The position numbers and the translations under genes are program-made. 64,000 nucleotides of DNA from Acidimicrobiia bacterium (GTDB lineage: Bacteria; Actinomycetota; Acidimicrobiia; Spongiisociales; ZC4RG35): contig BPGJ01000006.1 in the NCBI GenBank assembly GCA_026002975.1, forward strand, positions 116,429 to 180,428, given 5' to 3'. Shown here piece after piece: positions 19,049 to 29,987 of this stretch. Each line of letters starts with the position of its first letter. Position 1 is the first letter of the stretch. The notes under the pieces were generated by a model. That model searched no databases. It had not been told where the DNA came from and saw nothing but the letters and a program-made list of their open reading frames with translations.

Positions 19049-20265
19049 TGGCGCAGACGTTCCGGCTTCCCGACATCGGTGAGGGTCTCACCGAAGCCGA
19101 GGTGGTCAGGTGGCTGGTCGGAGTGGGTGACCGGGTGGAGGTCGACCAGCCGGTGGTGGAGGTGGAGACCGACAAGGCGGTGGTGGAGATCCCCTGCCCG
19201 TATGCAGGCGTGGTGCTGCATCTGGGTGCGGCGGAGGGAGAGACCATCTCGGTGGGGGAGGTCCTGGTGGTGGTCGGGGAGGAAGGCGAAACCTGGCCGC
19301 CCGACGAGGCGGAAGCGCCACCGGTGGTGGGGACCCTTCCCTCCACCTCCCAGACCCTTCCCACACGCACATCCGGGGGTGACGGCCGGGCGGCCGGCCG
19401 GGTCAAGGCGCTCCCGGTCGTGCGGAGACTCGCCCGGGAGCTGGGGGTGGACTTGGCCGAGGTGGAGGGCAGCGGACCGGGAGGGAGGATCACCCGGGAG
19501 GACGTCCTGGCTGCCGCCGAGACGAAACCGGCCGAAGAGCCCGCCGAGGCTGCACCGCTCGACGTCGAACCCGCCCGGGAACCGATCGCGGGGCGGCGGG
19601 TCAGGATGTCCAACCTGCGGCGTGTCATCGCCCGGAACATGGTCCGATCCTGGCGGGAGATCCCCCACGTCACCACCTTCGACGAAGTCGACGCCACCCG
19701 ACTGCTGGAAGCCCGGCGGGCGCTGCAACGCCGCCACGGCGAACCGATCCCGCTCGACGCGCTCCTCGTCAAAGCGGTCCTCCCCGTCTTGGACGAGTTC
19801 CCCGACTTCGAAGCGGTGGTCGACGGCGACGACCTCGTCTACCCGGACACACATCGCATCGGGGTGGCGGTCGACACCCCCGAAGGCCTCATGGTGGTCG
19901 TCGTTCCCGAAACCGGCCGGCTCCCCCTACTCGACCTGGCCCGCCGGATCACCCAACTGGCCGAAGGTGCCCGCAACCGCACCCTCGACCCCGACCAGCT
20001 GACCGGTCAGACCTTCACCGTCTCCAACATCGGAGCCCTCGGCGGCGGCCACGGAACCCCCATCGTTCCACCAGGCACCACCGCCATCCTCTCGGTCGGC
20101 CGAGCCAACCCCAAACCGATCGCCCGGGACGCCAAGATCGAGATCGCCCCGATGATGCCCCTGTCGCTCTCCTACGACCATCGGGTCATCGACGGCGGCC
20201 AAGGACGACGGTTCATCGCCCGGCTCATCGAAAACCTCGAAGAACCAGCCCTCTTCCTCGTCTAG
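19048..20265 (+). CDS. pdhC: dihydrolipoamide acyltransferase E2
   Basis: Lipoyl domain VEVETDKAVVEIPCP; catalytic SYDHRVIDGGQGRRF. Confidence 0.93.
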   Translation: MAQTFRLPDIGEGLTEAEVVRWLVGVGDRVEVDQPVVEVETDKAVVEIPCPYAGVVLHLGAAEGETISVGEVLVVVGEEGETWPPDEAEAPPVVGTLPSTSQTLPTRTSGGDGRAAGRVKALPVVRRLARELGVDLAEVEGSGPGGRITREDVLAAAETKPAEEPAEAAPLDVEPAREPIAGRRVRMSNLRRVIARNMVRSWREIPHVTTFDEVDATRLLEARRALQRRHGEPIPLDALLVKAVLPVLDEFPDFEAVVDGDDLVYPDTHRIGVAVDTPEGLMVVVVPETGRLPLLDLARRITQLAEGARNRTLDPDQLTGQTFTVSNIGALGGGHGTPIVPPGTTAILSVGRANPKPIARDAKIEIAPMMPLSLSYDHRVIDGGQGRRFIARLIENLEEPALFLV

Positions 20266-21613
20266 TCCGTACTGCCCAAGACACGGCTGGACTGGCGGCT
20301 GGTGTCCATTCGAAGTGTTGGCGCCTGGGCCGTGCTGCCTCCAGGGCCCGCCCTGGCCACCTCGGCAGGAAAGATCTCCGGGTCGTTGGGAACCCGCACC
20401 TCCGGAATCACGGCTCTACGCGGGCGGCCTCTGACCTTGGCGGTTGGTGGAGTGTCCCGTTTCACTCCGCAGTGCAGCAACAACCTCAGGCGATGGTTCT
20501 CCCAGTTGCGAAACCTGTGGCCGACTTTTCGAATCTTTTCGATGAGGAGGTTCTGGGCTTCGGTCATCCCGTTGGTGTGGCGTGTGGTGTGGAAGGCGAG
20601 CACTTCGTTCGCCCAGCCGGCCATCGCCGGCTGCATAGACGTCCCGGAGCAGCTCCTTGGCCACCCAGGCGCAGGCCACCTCCTCCCAGCGGTCCCCGCG
20701 GGGATCCGAGAGGGCTGTCTCCAGGCGCTCCCGGTCCCGGTCGCCGAGCCGCTCTGCGTCTCGGAGCAGAGTGTGACGGATCCCATAGAGCGGGTCGCCC
20801 TTCCTGCCCCGGTGCCCGTACACCTCTTGTTGGGTGCGCTGGGGGACCTCGGTGACCACCTGGTTGCCGAGTCGGACCAGATGGAAGCGGTCCACCACCA
20901 CCTGGGCCCGGGGCAAGAGCCTTCTCACCGGCCCAAGGAAGCCCCGCCAGGGATCGAGGGCCACCACCTCCACCGAGGCCCGGTCCTCTGCGGCCTGGCG
21001 GGAAAAGAACTCCCTCACCCCGGCTCCCGACCGCCCTTGCACCACCTCGACGAGGCGGCCTTCGGTGAGGTCACAGAAGGCGGTGGCGAAGCGGTCCGGG
21101 CCCTCCCGCCAGCGGTGCTCGTCCATCCCCACAGCCCGCACCCCCTCCAGGGAACCGAGCTCTGCCACCTTCTCGGATCCGTGGTCCCATACCGCCGCCA
21201 TGACGGTAGCCCACCCCAGCCCCAGGTCCCGGGCCACCTCGGCCACCGAGTGGCCGTCTCGCTCCACCCGCTCGCAGGCCTGGCGGCGGGCCCGCTCTGT
21301 CAGACAGGCCCGGGGGCGGATGGCAGGGTGGCTCTCCGACCAGGTGCGCCGGGCACAGTCACCATCGGGACAAGCCCAGAGGCGCTTTCTCCACCGGAGC
21401 CGCACCGGGCGGCGCCCGGCCGGCAGGTCCCGCACCCCGGGTCTCCCGCCGACCCTTGGAGCGGGCCCGGGTCCCGCAGCGGGGACAGCCCACCACCTCC
21501 TGGGTGGTCTCCACCAAGAGGAGGAGCTCTCCCTGGTGCTCGGCAGCAGCCAACACCCGCAAGCCCTCCAGTCCGAGGAGAACGACGTCAGGACGCGTGG
21601 CGTGCTCTTGCAC
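20262..21613 (-). pseudogene. ISL3 family transposase, frameshifted and internally deleted
   Basis: Three collinear reading frames (21359-21613, 20416-21435, 20262-20786): GCPRCGTRARSKGRR..., VGMDEHRWREGPDRFATAFCDL...ALDPWRGF...VVVDRFHLVRL, ...NGMTEAQNLLIEKIRKVGHRFRNWENHRLRLLLHCG; residues normally between LLRDVYAA and EVLAFHTT appear missing. Confidence 0.85.
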
Positions 21614-21676
21614 CTAGTGGCCTCCTTCCTTGGCTGTCTTTCCTGACTCCAAAGTGTTGTGAGGCCACAGGTCGCG

Positions 21677-21817
21677 TTACGGCATTTCCCACCTGCTGGA
21701 AACTCCTACCATCCCCGGTTCATTGAGAAGAGCCGGAATCACCTCACCGAGTGCGTCGAGACGAACGATCGCCGACCGGCGACGATGCAAGTCGATACCG
21801 ACATACCCTCTAGCCAC
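21677..21817 (-). pseudogene. IS110-family transposase N-terminal remnant
   Basis: Manual translation from GTG 21817: VARGYVGIDLHRRRSAIVRLDALGEVIPALLNEPGMVGVSSRWEMP*; the YVGIDLHRRRS...VRLDA(L)GEV start is IS110-like. Confidence 0.65.
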
Positions 21818-21894
21818 AAGGGGCCTCCCATCTTCGGCGTCCCCCAAGGAGACGCGACGGAACGAACACCCCGAAGTGTTACCCGAGAGTCGTC

Positions 21895-21915
21895 AGGAGC
21901 GGAGGCCCCGCTCCT
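21895..21915. terminator. perfect 8-bp-stem hairpin, possible terminator
   Basis: AGGAGCGG-AGGCC-CCGCTCCT. Confidence 0.35.
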
Positions 21916-22146
21916 TCATCCCATCAACTGCGTGTGCTTGAAGCACCCTCATGTGCGACAGGAGTGACCGTCAAGCACGAGGGTCAGGAACGAGGCGGGC
22001 AGACACTTCGAGAAATGACGCCGATACCCCCGACGCCGCAAGGGCCGTTGGGAGTATCAGACCCAGGGGCCACAAACGATGTGCCGAGGAGAAGGCGCGC
22101 CCAGCGCCCACCGAGGCAGCGACTTGCCACGGAGCGGAGTGCCGAT

Positions 22147-22458
22147 TCATCTCTCTACGGGGATCGTTTCGTTGTCGTACGCATCGATGAGGGAACGATC
22201 TCCGAGTGGGCGAGCAAGCGTTACCACCTCGGACCACCCGCAGTCACCTCCTTTGGAATCGACGCGGATCTCCACGGTGACGGAAGATTCTGTCTCCTGG
22301 ACCAGCGTCTCAGAGCCCGCCGCGCAGACGTCTACCACAAGCTCAAGTGTGACACCGTCGTCGTGAAGAATGGCAAAGGACACATCCGCTGGTTGCATCC
22401 CGAGGCTGCATGCCGCGGCAACGAGCGGCAGGAAGATACCGAGGGCCATCTTGTTCAC
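22147..22458 (-). CDS. small putative lipoprotein
   Basis: (V)NKMALGIFLPLVAAAC lipobox; GTG start overlaps the protease stop (GTGA). Confidence 0.6.
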   Translation of the reverse strand: MNKMALGIFLPLVAAACSLGMQPADVSFAILHDDGVTLELVVDVCAAGSETLVQETESSVTVEIRVDSKGGDCGWSEVVTLARPLGDRSLIDAYDNETIPVER

Positions 22459-23641
22459 GGCCACGAACAGATGTATTCGCTCGTGCCTCCGCAATACAAA
22501 TCCAGGCCAGGGAGGGCAATTTGGGCTCTGTCGAGCCGATAGTAAATACCGGCGTCAGTCACGCTGTCCGTGTGGATACCCGCGGCCCCCCCGCCAAAGA
22601 ACCACGGTCCACCCGATGAACCGGGACGAGGGAAGTCGTCCCAGCTGGAGTTGCTTACCTTGATGTATCCACACCATCCCCAGTGGCAGTAGCTGGAATC
22701 CACAACTGTGCCGCACTTGTATCCCTCTGAGTGGTCGCGAAAAGCTCGTTTCCGTTGGCATACATCTCCGTAACGTTCCGGTAACCGGACGAGTAATCGT
22801 CTATGCAATGGGCAGCAGTCAGAATGCCCCGGTATCCGTCGAGCCGAGCTGTGAACCCTGATGTACGCGTTGTAGTAATCGGCTCACATCCGTCGCTCTT
22901 GTCGTAATGGGATTCGGAGGTGGCGATTCTGAGTCTTCGCCCACCTTCAAGCCATCCACCCGCCCCATGGGTGCATGCGTCGTCACTGTCCAGCTCAATT
23001 GTGGCAAGGACTTCCGGATGCTCCGGAACGAAACTCCCGGACTTGAAATCCAGTCCGCCATGCACGCCCTCCTGGGAAGACGCGCCGAGAGCGGCCGGTT
23101 CGTGCTGAGCGAGGAACTCGGTCTGAGCGGCTAGATCTCGTTCGGATACTCGTGCCACCCTTAGCTCTACGGAGCCGACTTCACTGGGTTCGACTTCCGA
23201 CTCGAGCGACCGTAGCTCAGCTGAGCCGTCACCTGTGACCCACAAGTCGAGGCGGACAGTCCCATTGAGGTGTACGAACTCGCTTCCGGCGAAGGAGTCC
23301 ACGTAGTTACGGCGGATCTTGCTGACAGCGGACTCAGCTGACAACATCCAATTCGCAATCACCAGCGCCTCGTCGCTAGACACGCCGTGAAGATCCGCCA
23401 GGAATCGCACTTCCTCCGACTCGGAGGTCAGACCGGACCCTTCTGCTGGAACGCCCGCCACGACCTCGCCGCCCTCGTACACAGGCTTCTCGTTGTCAGT
23501 AGCAGTCTGACTCGACGCGGCAGGAGCAAACGCAATAGCTAGGGCGGGCACCAAGGCGATTGCCATGATCTTGCCAGACAGGCGCGTCGCCCTTCTATGC
23601 GACATCGCGGGAACTCCACTTCTCTTGTTGACAGCTATCAT
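22455..23641 (-). CDS. secreted trypsin-like (S1) serine protease, apparent single-base frameshift near 22740
   Basis: Signal peptide MAIALVPALAIAFAPAASSQ; TAAHC His motif in one frame and GSSGGPW Ser motif in the next; ATG at 23641 overlaps upstream stop (ATGA); alternative start 23605. Confidence 0.75.
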
Positions 23642-23907
23642 GCCGGCGGTCGATAGTCGATCGTGCCCTCTGTCATGCCGCCCTCGTCCTCGATGTTGCT
23701 CTCGTCGTCGACCGGTTGCATCGCAGCAATGACCTCGTCGCGGAAGAAGCGGAACTGCTGACCCCATCTCATCGCCTTGAGTTCATTGCCGTGAACCTTG
23801 TCCCTGACGTCACCGATGGTGCAGTGCATCATCACTGCCACGTGAGCAGTGGTGAGGATGGGCGGGTACAGCCGCCGCAGCTCCTCGGTGGGGTCCAAAT
23901 CGCTCAT
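23638..23907 (-). CDS. small helix-turn-helix (excisionase/MerR-like) DNA-binding protein
   Basis: PPILTTAHVAVMMHCTIGDVRDKVHGNELKAMRWGQQFRFFRDEVIAAM. Confidence 0.6.
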   Translation of the reverse strand: MSDLDPTEELRRLYPPILTTAHVAVMMHCTIGDVRDKVHGNELKAMRWGQQFRFFRDEVIAAMQPVDDESNIEDEGGMTEGTIDYRPPA

Positions 23908-23992
23908 TCCTTCCCGATGCTACTCAACGTTGTGTCAGTCTGCAACGGTCAACCCCACCGACTCGCCCAGAAAGGATGGAACCCCAATGACA

Positions 23993-24373
23993 TCAACACC
24001 CACTGAACCGTCCGGTCGAAACCTGGGCCACACGGCCTAGTCGTTCCAGATCTCCACTTCGGATCCCAAGCCCGAGCTGCCGCATCCGCTCCGAGATCCG
24101 GCGACGGAGGAGGGGAGGAGCGTTCCACACCTTGAGGGCGATCGCGAACCCCGGATCGTCGTCGGTGGTCACCACCGCTTCCTCTCCCTCCACGAACAGG
24201 TGGAAGCCGTCTTCGCCGGCCTTGACGGTGACCTCCGAGAGTTCCCAGTCGCCGATCTCCACTTCACCCGAGCGCACCCTGAGGTGCTCGTCGTCGGTGA
24301 GGTCGATCTCCACCTGGATACCCGGGCCGCCCTCGGTGGGGAGCCGAAGACGACCCCGGAAGCGTTCGGCCAT
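23993..24373 (-). CDS. hypothetical protein (C-terminus uncertain)
   Basis: MAERFRGRLRLPTEGGPGIQVEIDLTDDEHLRVRSGEVEIGDWELSEVTVKAGEDGFHLFVEGEE; coding-like composition. Confidence 0.55.
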   Translation of the reverse strand: MAERFRGRLRLPTEGGPGIQVEIDLTDDEHLRVRSGEVEIGDWELSEVTVKAGEDGFHLFVEGEEAVVTTDDDPGFAIALKVWNAPPLLRRRISERMRQLGLGIRSGDLERLGRVAQVSTGRFSGC

Positions 24374-24428
24374 GGTCTCAGGCTATCCGGGGGAGGCCGG
24401 GTTGGGAAGGGAATCCGTGGCGTGACGC

Positions 24429-25838
24429 TCACAGAACTCCTCCAGCTCTCCTGGCGGAAGCGCCCGGAGCCAGTCCGGGTGAGAGCATCGTCACCAGCCG
24501 CTGCTGGACCCGGGAATGGACGTCCACCCGGCCCATCCACCGATCCGGGTCGCGGGGCCGTCCACAACAGGCGCCGTCGGGGCAATCGGACCTGAGCTGG
24601 CGGGGGGTGTTCCGTCCCCTGAACACCCTGGCGTCCTCGAAACGAACTCCGAACGTGAAGGCGTGGCCGGACTGGTCGGCGGCGAGGTGGGTCGAACACC
24701 AGAAGCTCCCGGCGGGGGTGTCGGTGAACTGATAGTGGATGTCGAACTTGTCCTCCGAGCGGTAGGCGGTGCGGGCTCCCAGGAATCTGCACAGGCGCGA
24801 CCCCACCGGGTTTCCGAAGCCGTCGTCGGGCAAGGGGAAGCCGTCGTTCGCGTATCCCTTCCAGACGAACCCCTCCTCGTCCGAGCGGAGGAAGTGGCAC
24901 TCGACGCCGAAGTGCCACGTCAGCAGGTTGGTGAGGCGCTGGGCGGCCATCTCGTAGGAGACGTAGAACTGTTCCTTGACGTCCTCCACCGAGAGGTCGC
25001 GAGCCCGCCTCGCCTGCTCCAGGAAAGCCACCGCCGGGGTTTCGGGCACCAGCACCGCGGCTGCGAAGTAGGCGGTTTCGAGCCTCTGGGTGAGGAGCTC
25101 GGCCACCGAGCGGGGCGGGCGATGGGAAAGGGCGATCGCGCCGATGGTCTGCAGCACCGCTTTGCGGGCCTGGCGGGTACGCAACTCGTTTCGCTGGGCG
25201 ACGTAGATGCGGTGGTTGCGATGGTCGACGATCGACCGCACCGAAGCCGGGACGTCGGCTACCGGAACTATCCGATAGCCGAACGCATCGGCGATCTCCA
25301 CGAGGTTTCGGCTGGTCAGGGGACCGGTCCCCGGATAATCGGCCCGGCGCACCACCGACGTCGCCACCTTCTCCACCTCCGCCAAATATCCGTCCCGCTC
25401 CTGGAGTGTCCGAGTGAGCTCGCCGTGAGCCCTCCGCAGCTCCTCCGCCCCGAGGCCGTCGGGGGTTTGGCCGGAACCCGCAGCGTGGGAGAACAACCCG
25501 ACGATCAGTTCCAGGGCCTCGTCAGGAATGCGAGCCGACGGACGGAGACGAGGCAGGCCGGAACCCTCGAACCATGGGTGGGACTGGATCCTCTCGACTT
25601 CGATCTCCAGCCAGGACCGGTGATCGGGCGCCTCCTCCTTCAGGAGATCCTCCGTGGTCACCCCTAGGGCGTCGGCCACCTTCTCCAAGTCGGCGTCCCG
25701 GATCCGACGTCGACCGTTCTCGACCAGGGACAAGAAGGGGGCTGGACGGCCGATGAGGCCGCCGAGGTCCTCCAGGGTCATACCCTTGAGGCGCCGATAG
25801 TGGCGTATTCGCCGCCCGAGGATCAACGCGTCGGCCAC
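24429..25838 (-). CDS. XRE-family regulator of the RamB/short-chain fatty acyl regulator type (HTH + IrrE-like domain)
   Basis: HTH LGRRIRHYRRLKGMTLEDLGGLIGRPAPFLSLVENGRRRI plus long C-terminal domain; divergent from aceBA; GTG start at 25838 inferred. Confidence 0.75.
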   Translation of the reverse strand: MADALILGRRIRHYRRLKGMTLEDLGGLIGRPAPFLSLVENGRRRIRDADLEKVADALGVTTEDLLKEEAPDHRSWLEIEVERIQSHPWFEGSGLPRLRPSARIPDEALELIVGLFSHAAGSGQTPDGLGAEELRRAHGELTRTLQERDGYLAEVEKVATSVVRRADYPGTGPLTSRNLVEIADAFGYRIVPVADVPASVRSIVDHRNHRIYVAQRNELRTRQARKAVLQTIGAIALSHRPPRSVAELLTQRLETAYFAAAVLVPETPAVAFLEQARRARDLSVEDVKEQFYVSYEMAAQRLTNLLTWHFGVECHFLRSDEEGFVWKGYANDGFPLPDDGFGNPVGSRLCRFLGARTAYRSEDKFDIHYQFTDTPAGSFWCSTHLAADQSGHAFTFGVRFEDARVFRGRNTPRQLRSDCPDGACCGRPRDPDRWMGRVDVHSRVQQRLVTMLSPGLAPGASARRAGGVL

Positions 25839-25863
25839 CTTTGGCAAAGTAGCGCAAAGTTTC
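25839..25863. promoter_or_regulatory. candidate RamB-like tandem operator
   Basis: CTTTGGCAAAGTAGCGCAAAGTTTC: two (G)GCAAAGT-type half motifs about 10 bp apart, resembling TTTGCAAAGTT. Confidence 0.35.
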
Positions 25864-26017
25864 GAAGTAGTCCACTCGACTTCCGGTCCCGTTGCCTCGA
25901 CTGGAGCCAATACTGTTGACTCTTCTCGCCCAATGCCCTGGTGAGTCATGTGAGAGTGAAAGAACCCCCGATATTTCACCAGGGAAGTTGGCCACCCGGG
26001 GGCTGGGATATGAAACA

Positions 26018-27607
<1,590 letters not shown>

Positions 27608-27618
27608 AAGGACGCCAC

Positions 27619-28893
27619 ATGGACCGTCAAGCCCTCATCCGAGATCTGACCAGAGACTGGACGACCAACCCCCGGTGGGAGGGGATCACCCGCCCCTACA
27701 CCGCCGAGGACGTGGTGAGGCTTCGCGGGTCGATCCCCGAGGACCACGTCTTCGCCCGGATCGCGTCGGAGAAGCTGTGGAGGCTCCTCCGCGAAGAACC
27801 CTACGTGGCAGCCCTGGGAGCCCTCACCGGGGGCCAGGCGGTCCAGATGGTCAAGGCGGGACTCAAAGCCATCTACCTGTCGGGTTGGCAGGTGGCTGCC
27901 GACGCCAACCTGGCGGGAGAGACCTATCCCGACCAGTCCCTGTATCCCGCCAACTCGGGCCCGGCGCTGGTGCGGAGGATCGTCAACGCTCTGCGGCGGG
28001 CCGACCAGATCCAATGGTCCGAGGGGGACACCACCGTCGACTACCACGTTCCCATAGTGGCGGACGGTGAGGCCGGATTCGGTGGGCCCCTCAACGTGTT
28101 CGAGTTGACCAAGGCCTACATAGCCGCCGGGGCTGCAGGCGTCCACTTCGAGGATCAGCTCGCCTCGGAGAAGAAGTGCGGTCACATGGGCGGCAAGGTC
28201 CTGGTGCCCACCTCCCAACACGTCCGCACCCTGGTCGCCGCCCGACTCGCCGCCGACGTGTGCGGTGTCCCCACCGTGATCGTCGCCCGGACCGACGCCA
28301 ACGGGGCCTCGCTCCTCACCTCCGACGTCGATCCCCGGGACCGGGAGTTCTGCACCGGCGAACGCACTCCGGAAGGGTTCTTCCGGGTCAGGGCCGGGCT
28401 CGATCAGGCCATCGCCAGGGCTCTGGCTTACGCCCCCTACTCCGACCTGATCTGGTGTGAGACGGCCCACCCCGACCTGGAAGAGGCGGAGCGCTTCGCC
28501 GCCGCGGTCCATGAACGGTTCCCGGGCAAGATGCTCGCCTACAACTGCTCTCCCAGCTTCAACTGGAGACGCCACCTGACGGAAGAACGGATCGCCGGGT
28601 TCCAGAAGGCCCTGGCCGAGATGGGTTACCGGTTCCAGTTCATCACCCTCGCCGGGTTCCACTCCCTCTCCGAGGCCATGTTCGAACTGGCCCGGGGTTA
28701 CGCCCGACGGGGGATGAGCGCCTACGTCGAGCTCCAGGACAGGGAGTTCGCCCTGGAGGAGGCCGGATATACCGCCACCCGGCACCAGCGGGAGGTGGGC
28801 GCCGGCTACTTCGACCTGGTCTCCACGGTGATCACCGGCGGCGAGTCGTCCACCCTGGCGCTGGTCGGGTCGACGGAGAAGGAGCAGTTCTGA
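27619..28893 (+). CDS. aceA: isocitrate lyase
   Basis: [14 protein letters not shown] catalytic motif; [22 protein letters not shown]. Confidence 0.97.
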   Translation: MDRQALIRDLTRDWTTNPRWEGITRPYTAEDVVRLRGSIPEDHVFARIASEKLWRLLREEPYVAALGALTGGQAVQMVKAGLKAIYLSGWQVAADANLAGETYPDQSLYPANSGPALVRRIVNALRRADQIQWSEGDTTVDYHVPIVADGEAGFGGPLNVFELTKAYIAAGAAGVHFEDQLASEKKCGHMGGKVLVPTSQHVRTLVAARLAADVCGVPTVIVARTDANGASLLTSDVDPRDREFCTGERTPEGFFRVRAGLDQAIARALAYAPYSDLIWCETAHPDLEEAERFAAAVHERFPGKMLAYNCSPSFNWRRHLTEERIAGFQKALAEMGYRFQFITLAGFHSLSEAMFELARGYARRGMSAYVELQDREFALEEAGYTATRHQREVGAGYFDLVSTVITGGESSTLALVGSTEKEQF

Positions 28894-28931
28894 GGGGTAA
28901 GCTCGGGACGGACGACCTGGAGGGGTGAAAC

Positions 28932-29987
28932 ATGAACATCGTGCATGTCGTCGGTACCGGGACGATCGGTGAGCCGCTGATCGGGTTGCTGGCCGATCAC
29001 CGGGAGGCCTTCGGGATCGACGAGGTGACCTTCCACAAGCGCACACCGCTGGTGACGGAACGCTCCAAGGTCAACGACCTGGTCCGGCGAGGTGCCGTAC
29101 TGTGCGTCGACGACGACAAGCGCAGCACCTTCGAGGAGTTGGGTCATTCGCCCAAGTACGAGACGCGGGAGGCGATCGAGCGGGCCACGGTGGTGATCGA
29201 CTGCACCCCGGTGGGCCTGCAGAACAAGGCCGACTTCTACGACAAGGCCCTCAACGTCCGGGGGTTCATGGCTCAGGGTTCCGAGTTCGGGTTCGGGAAG
29301 ATGTACGCCCGGGGGATAAACGACGAGGCGTTGGTGCGGGGAGAGGACCGGTTCCTGCACATCGTGTCGTGCAACACCCACAACATCGCCGTGTTGATCA
29401 AGACACTGGCGATGGACCCGGACGGCACCAACCACCTCACCAACGGCGAGTTCCTGTGTATCCGACGGGCGAACGACATATCCCAGGATTCGGGTTTCGT
29501 GGCCTCCCCGACCGTGGAGAAGCACAAGGACCCCAAGTTCGGGACCCATCACGCCCGGGACGCACATGGTCTCTTCGCCACCTTGGGTTACGACCTGAAC
29601 CTGTTCAGCTCGGCGGTGAAGATCAACTCCCAGTACATGCACGCCATCCATTTTTCGCTCACCCTCGACCGTGAGATCACCTTGGAAGAGGTGCGGGACC
29701 GGCTGGCGTCCAACGCCCGGGTGGCGGTGACCTACAAACGCTCGGCCAACCAGGTTTTCAGTTTCGGTCGCGACCACGGCTACTACGGGCGGATCCTCTC
29801 CCAGACGGTGGTGGCGTTGGAGACGCTGGCGATCCGAGGCGGCAACGAGGTGGTCGGGTTCTGCTTCACCCCCCAAGACGGCAACCCGCTCCTCTCCACG
29901 ATCGCCGCCATGCTCTGGTACCTCGACCCGGACAGCGTCGACGACCGGATGGACGTCCTCAGGCCCTACCTGTTCAGAGAAGTGTGA
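28932..29987 (+). CDS. type II (archaeal-type) glyceraldehyde-3-phosphate dehydrogenase-like protein
   Basis: N-terminal GTGTIG, ATVVIDCTPVGLQNK, catalytic-like VSCNT, IRRANDISQ, GTHHARDAH, NSQYMHAIHFSLTLDREITLEEV matching type II GAPDH order. Confidence 0.65.
   Translation: MNIVHVVGTGTIGEPLIGLLADHREAFGIDEVTFHKRTPLVTERSKVNDLVRRGAVLCVDDDKRSTFEELGHSPKYETREAIERATVVIDCTPVGLQNKADFYDKALNVRGFMAQGSEFGFGKMYARGINDEALVRGEDRFLHIVSCNTHNIAVLIKTLAMDPDGTNHLTNGEFLCIRRANDISQDSGFVASPTVEKHKDPKFGTHHARDAHGLFATLGYDLNLFSSAVKINSQYMHAIHFSLTLDREITLEEVRDRLASNARVAVTYKRSANQVFSFGRDHGYYGRILSQTVVALETLAIRGGNEVVGFCFTPQDGNPLLSTIAAMLWYLDPDSVDDRMDVLRPYLFREV

Noticed and set aside
20313-21659. AAGTGTTG 8-bp direct repeats at 20313-20320 and 21652-21659 as ISL3 target site duplication
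   Set aside because: ISL3 elements make 8-bp duplications, but the sequences just inside show no convincing terminal inverted repeat, so this may be chance.
21936-21985. GTGCTTGAAGCAC palindrome and ACCCTC/GAGGGT inverted segments near the IS110 remnant
   Set aside because: Short and imperfect; could be an IS end structure but not supportable without a full-length relative.
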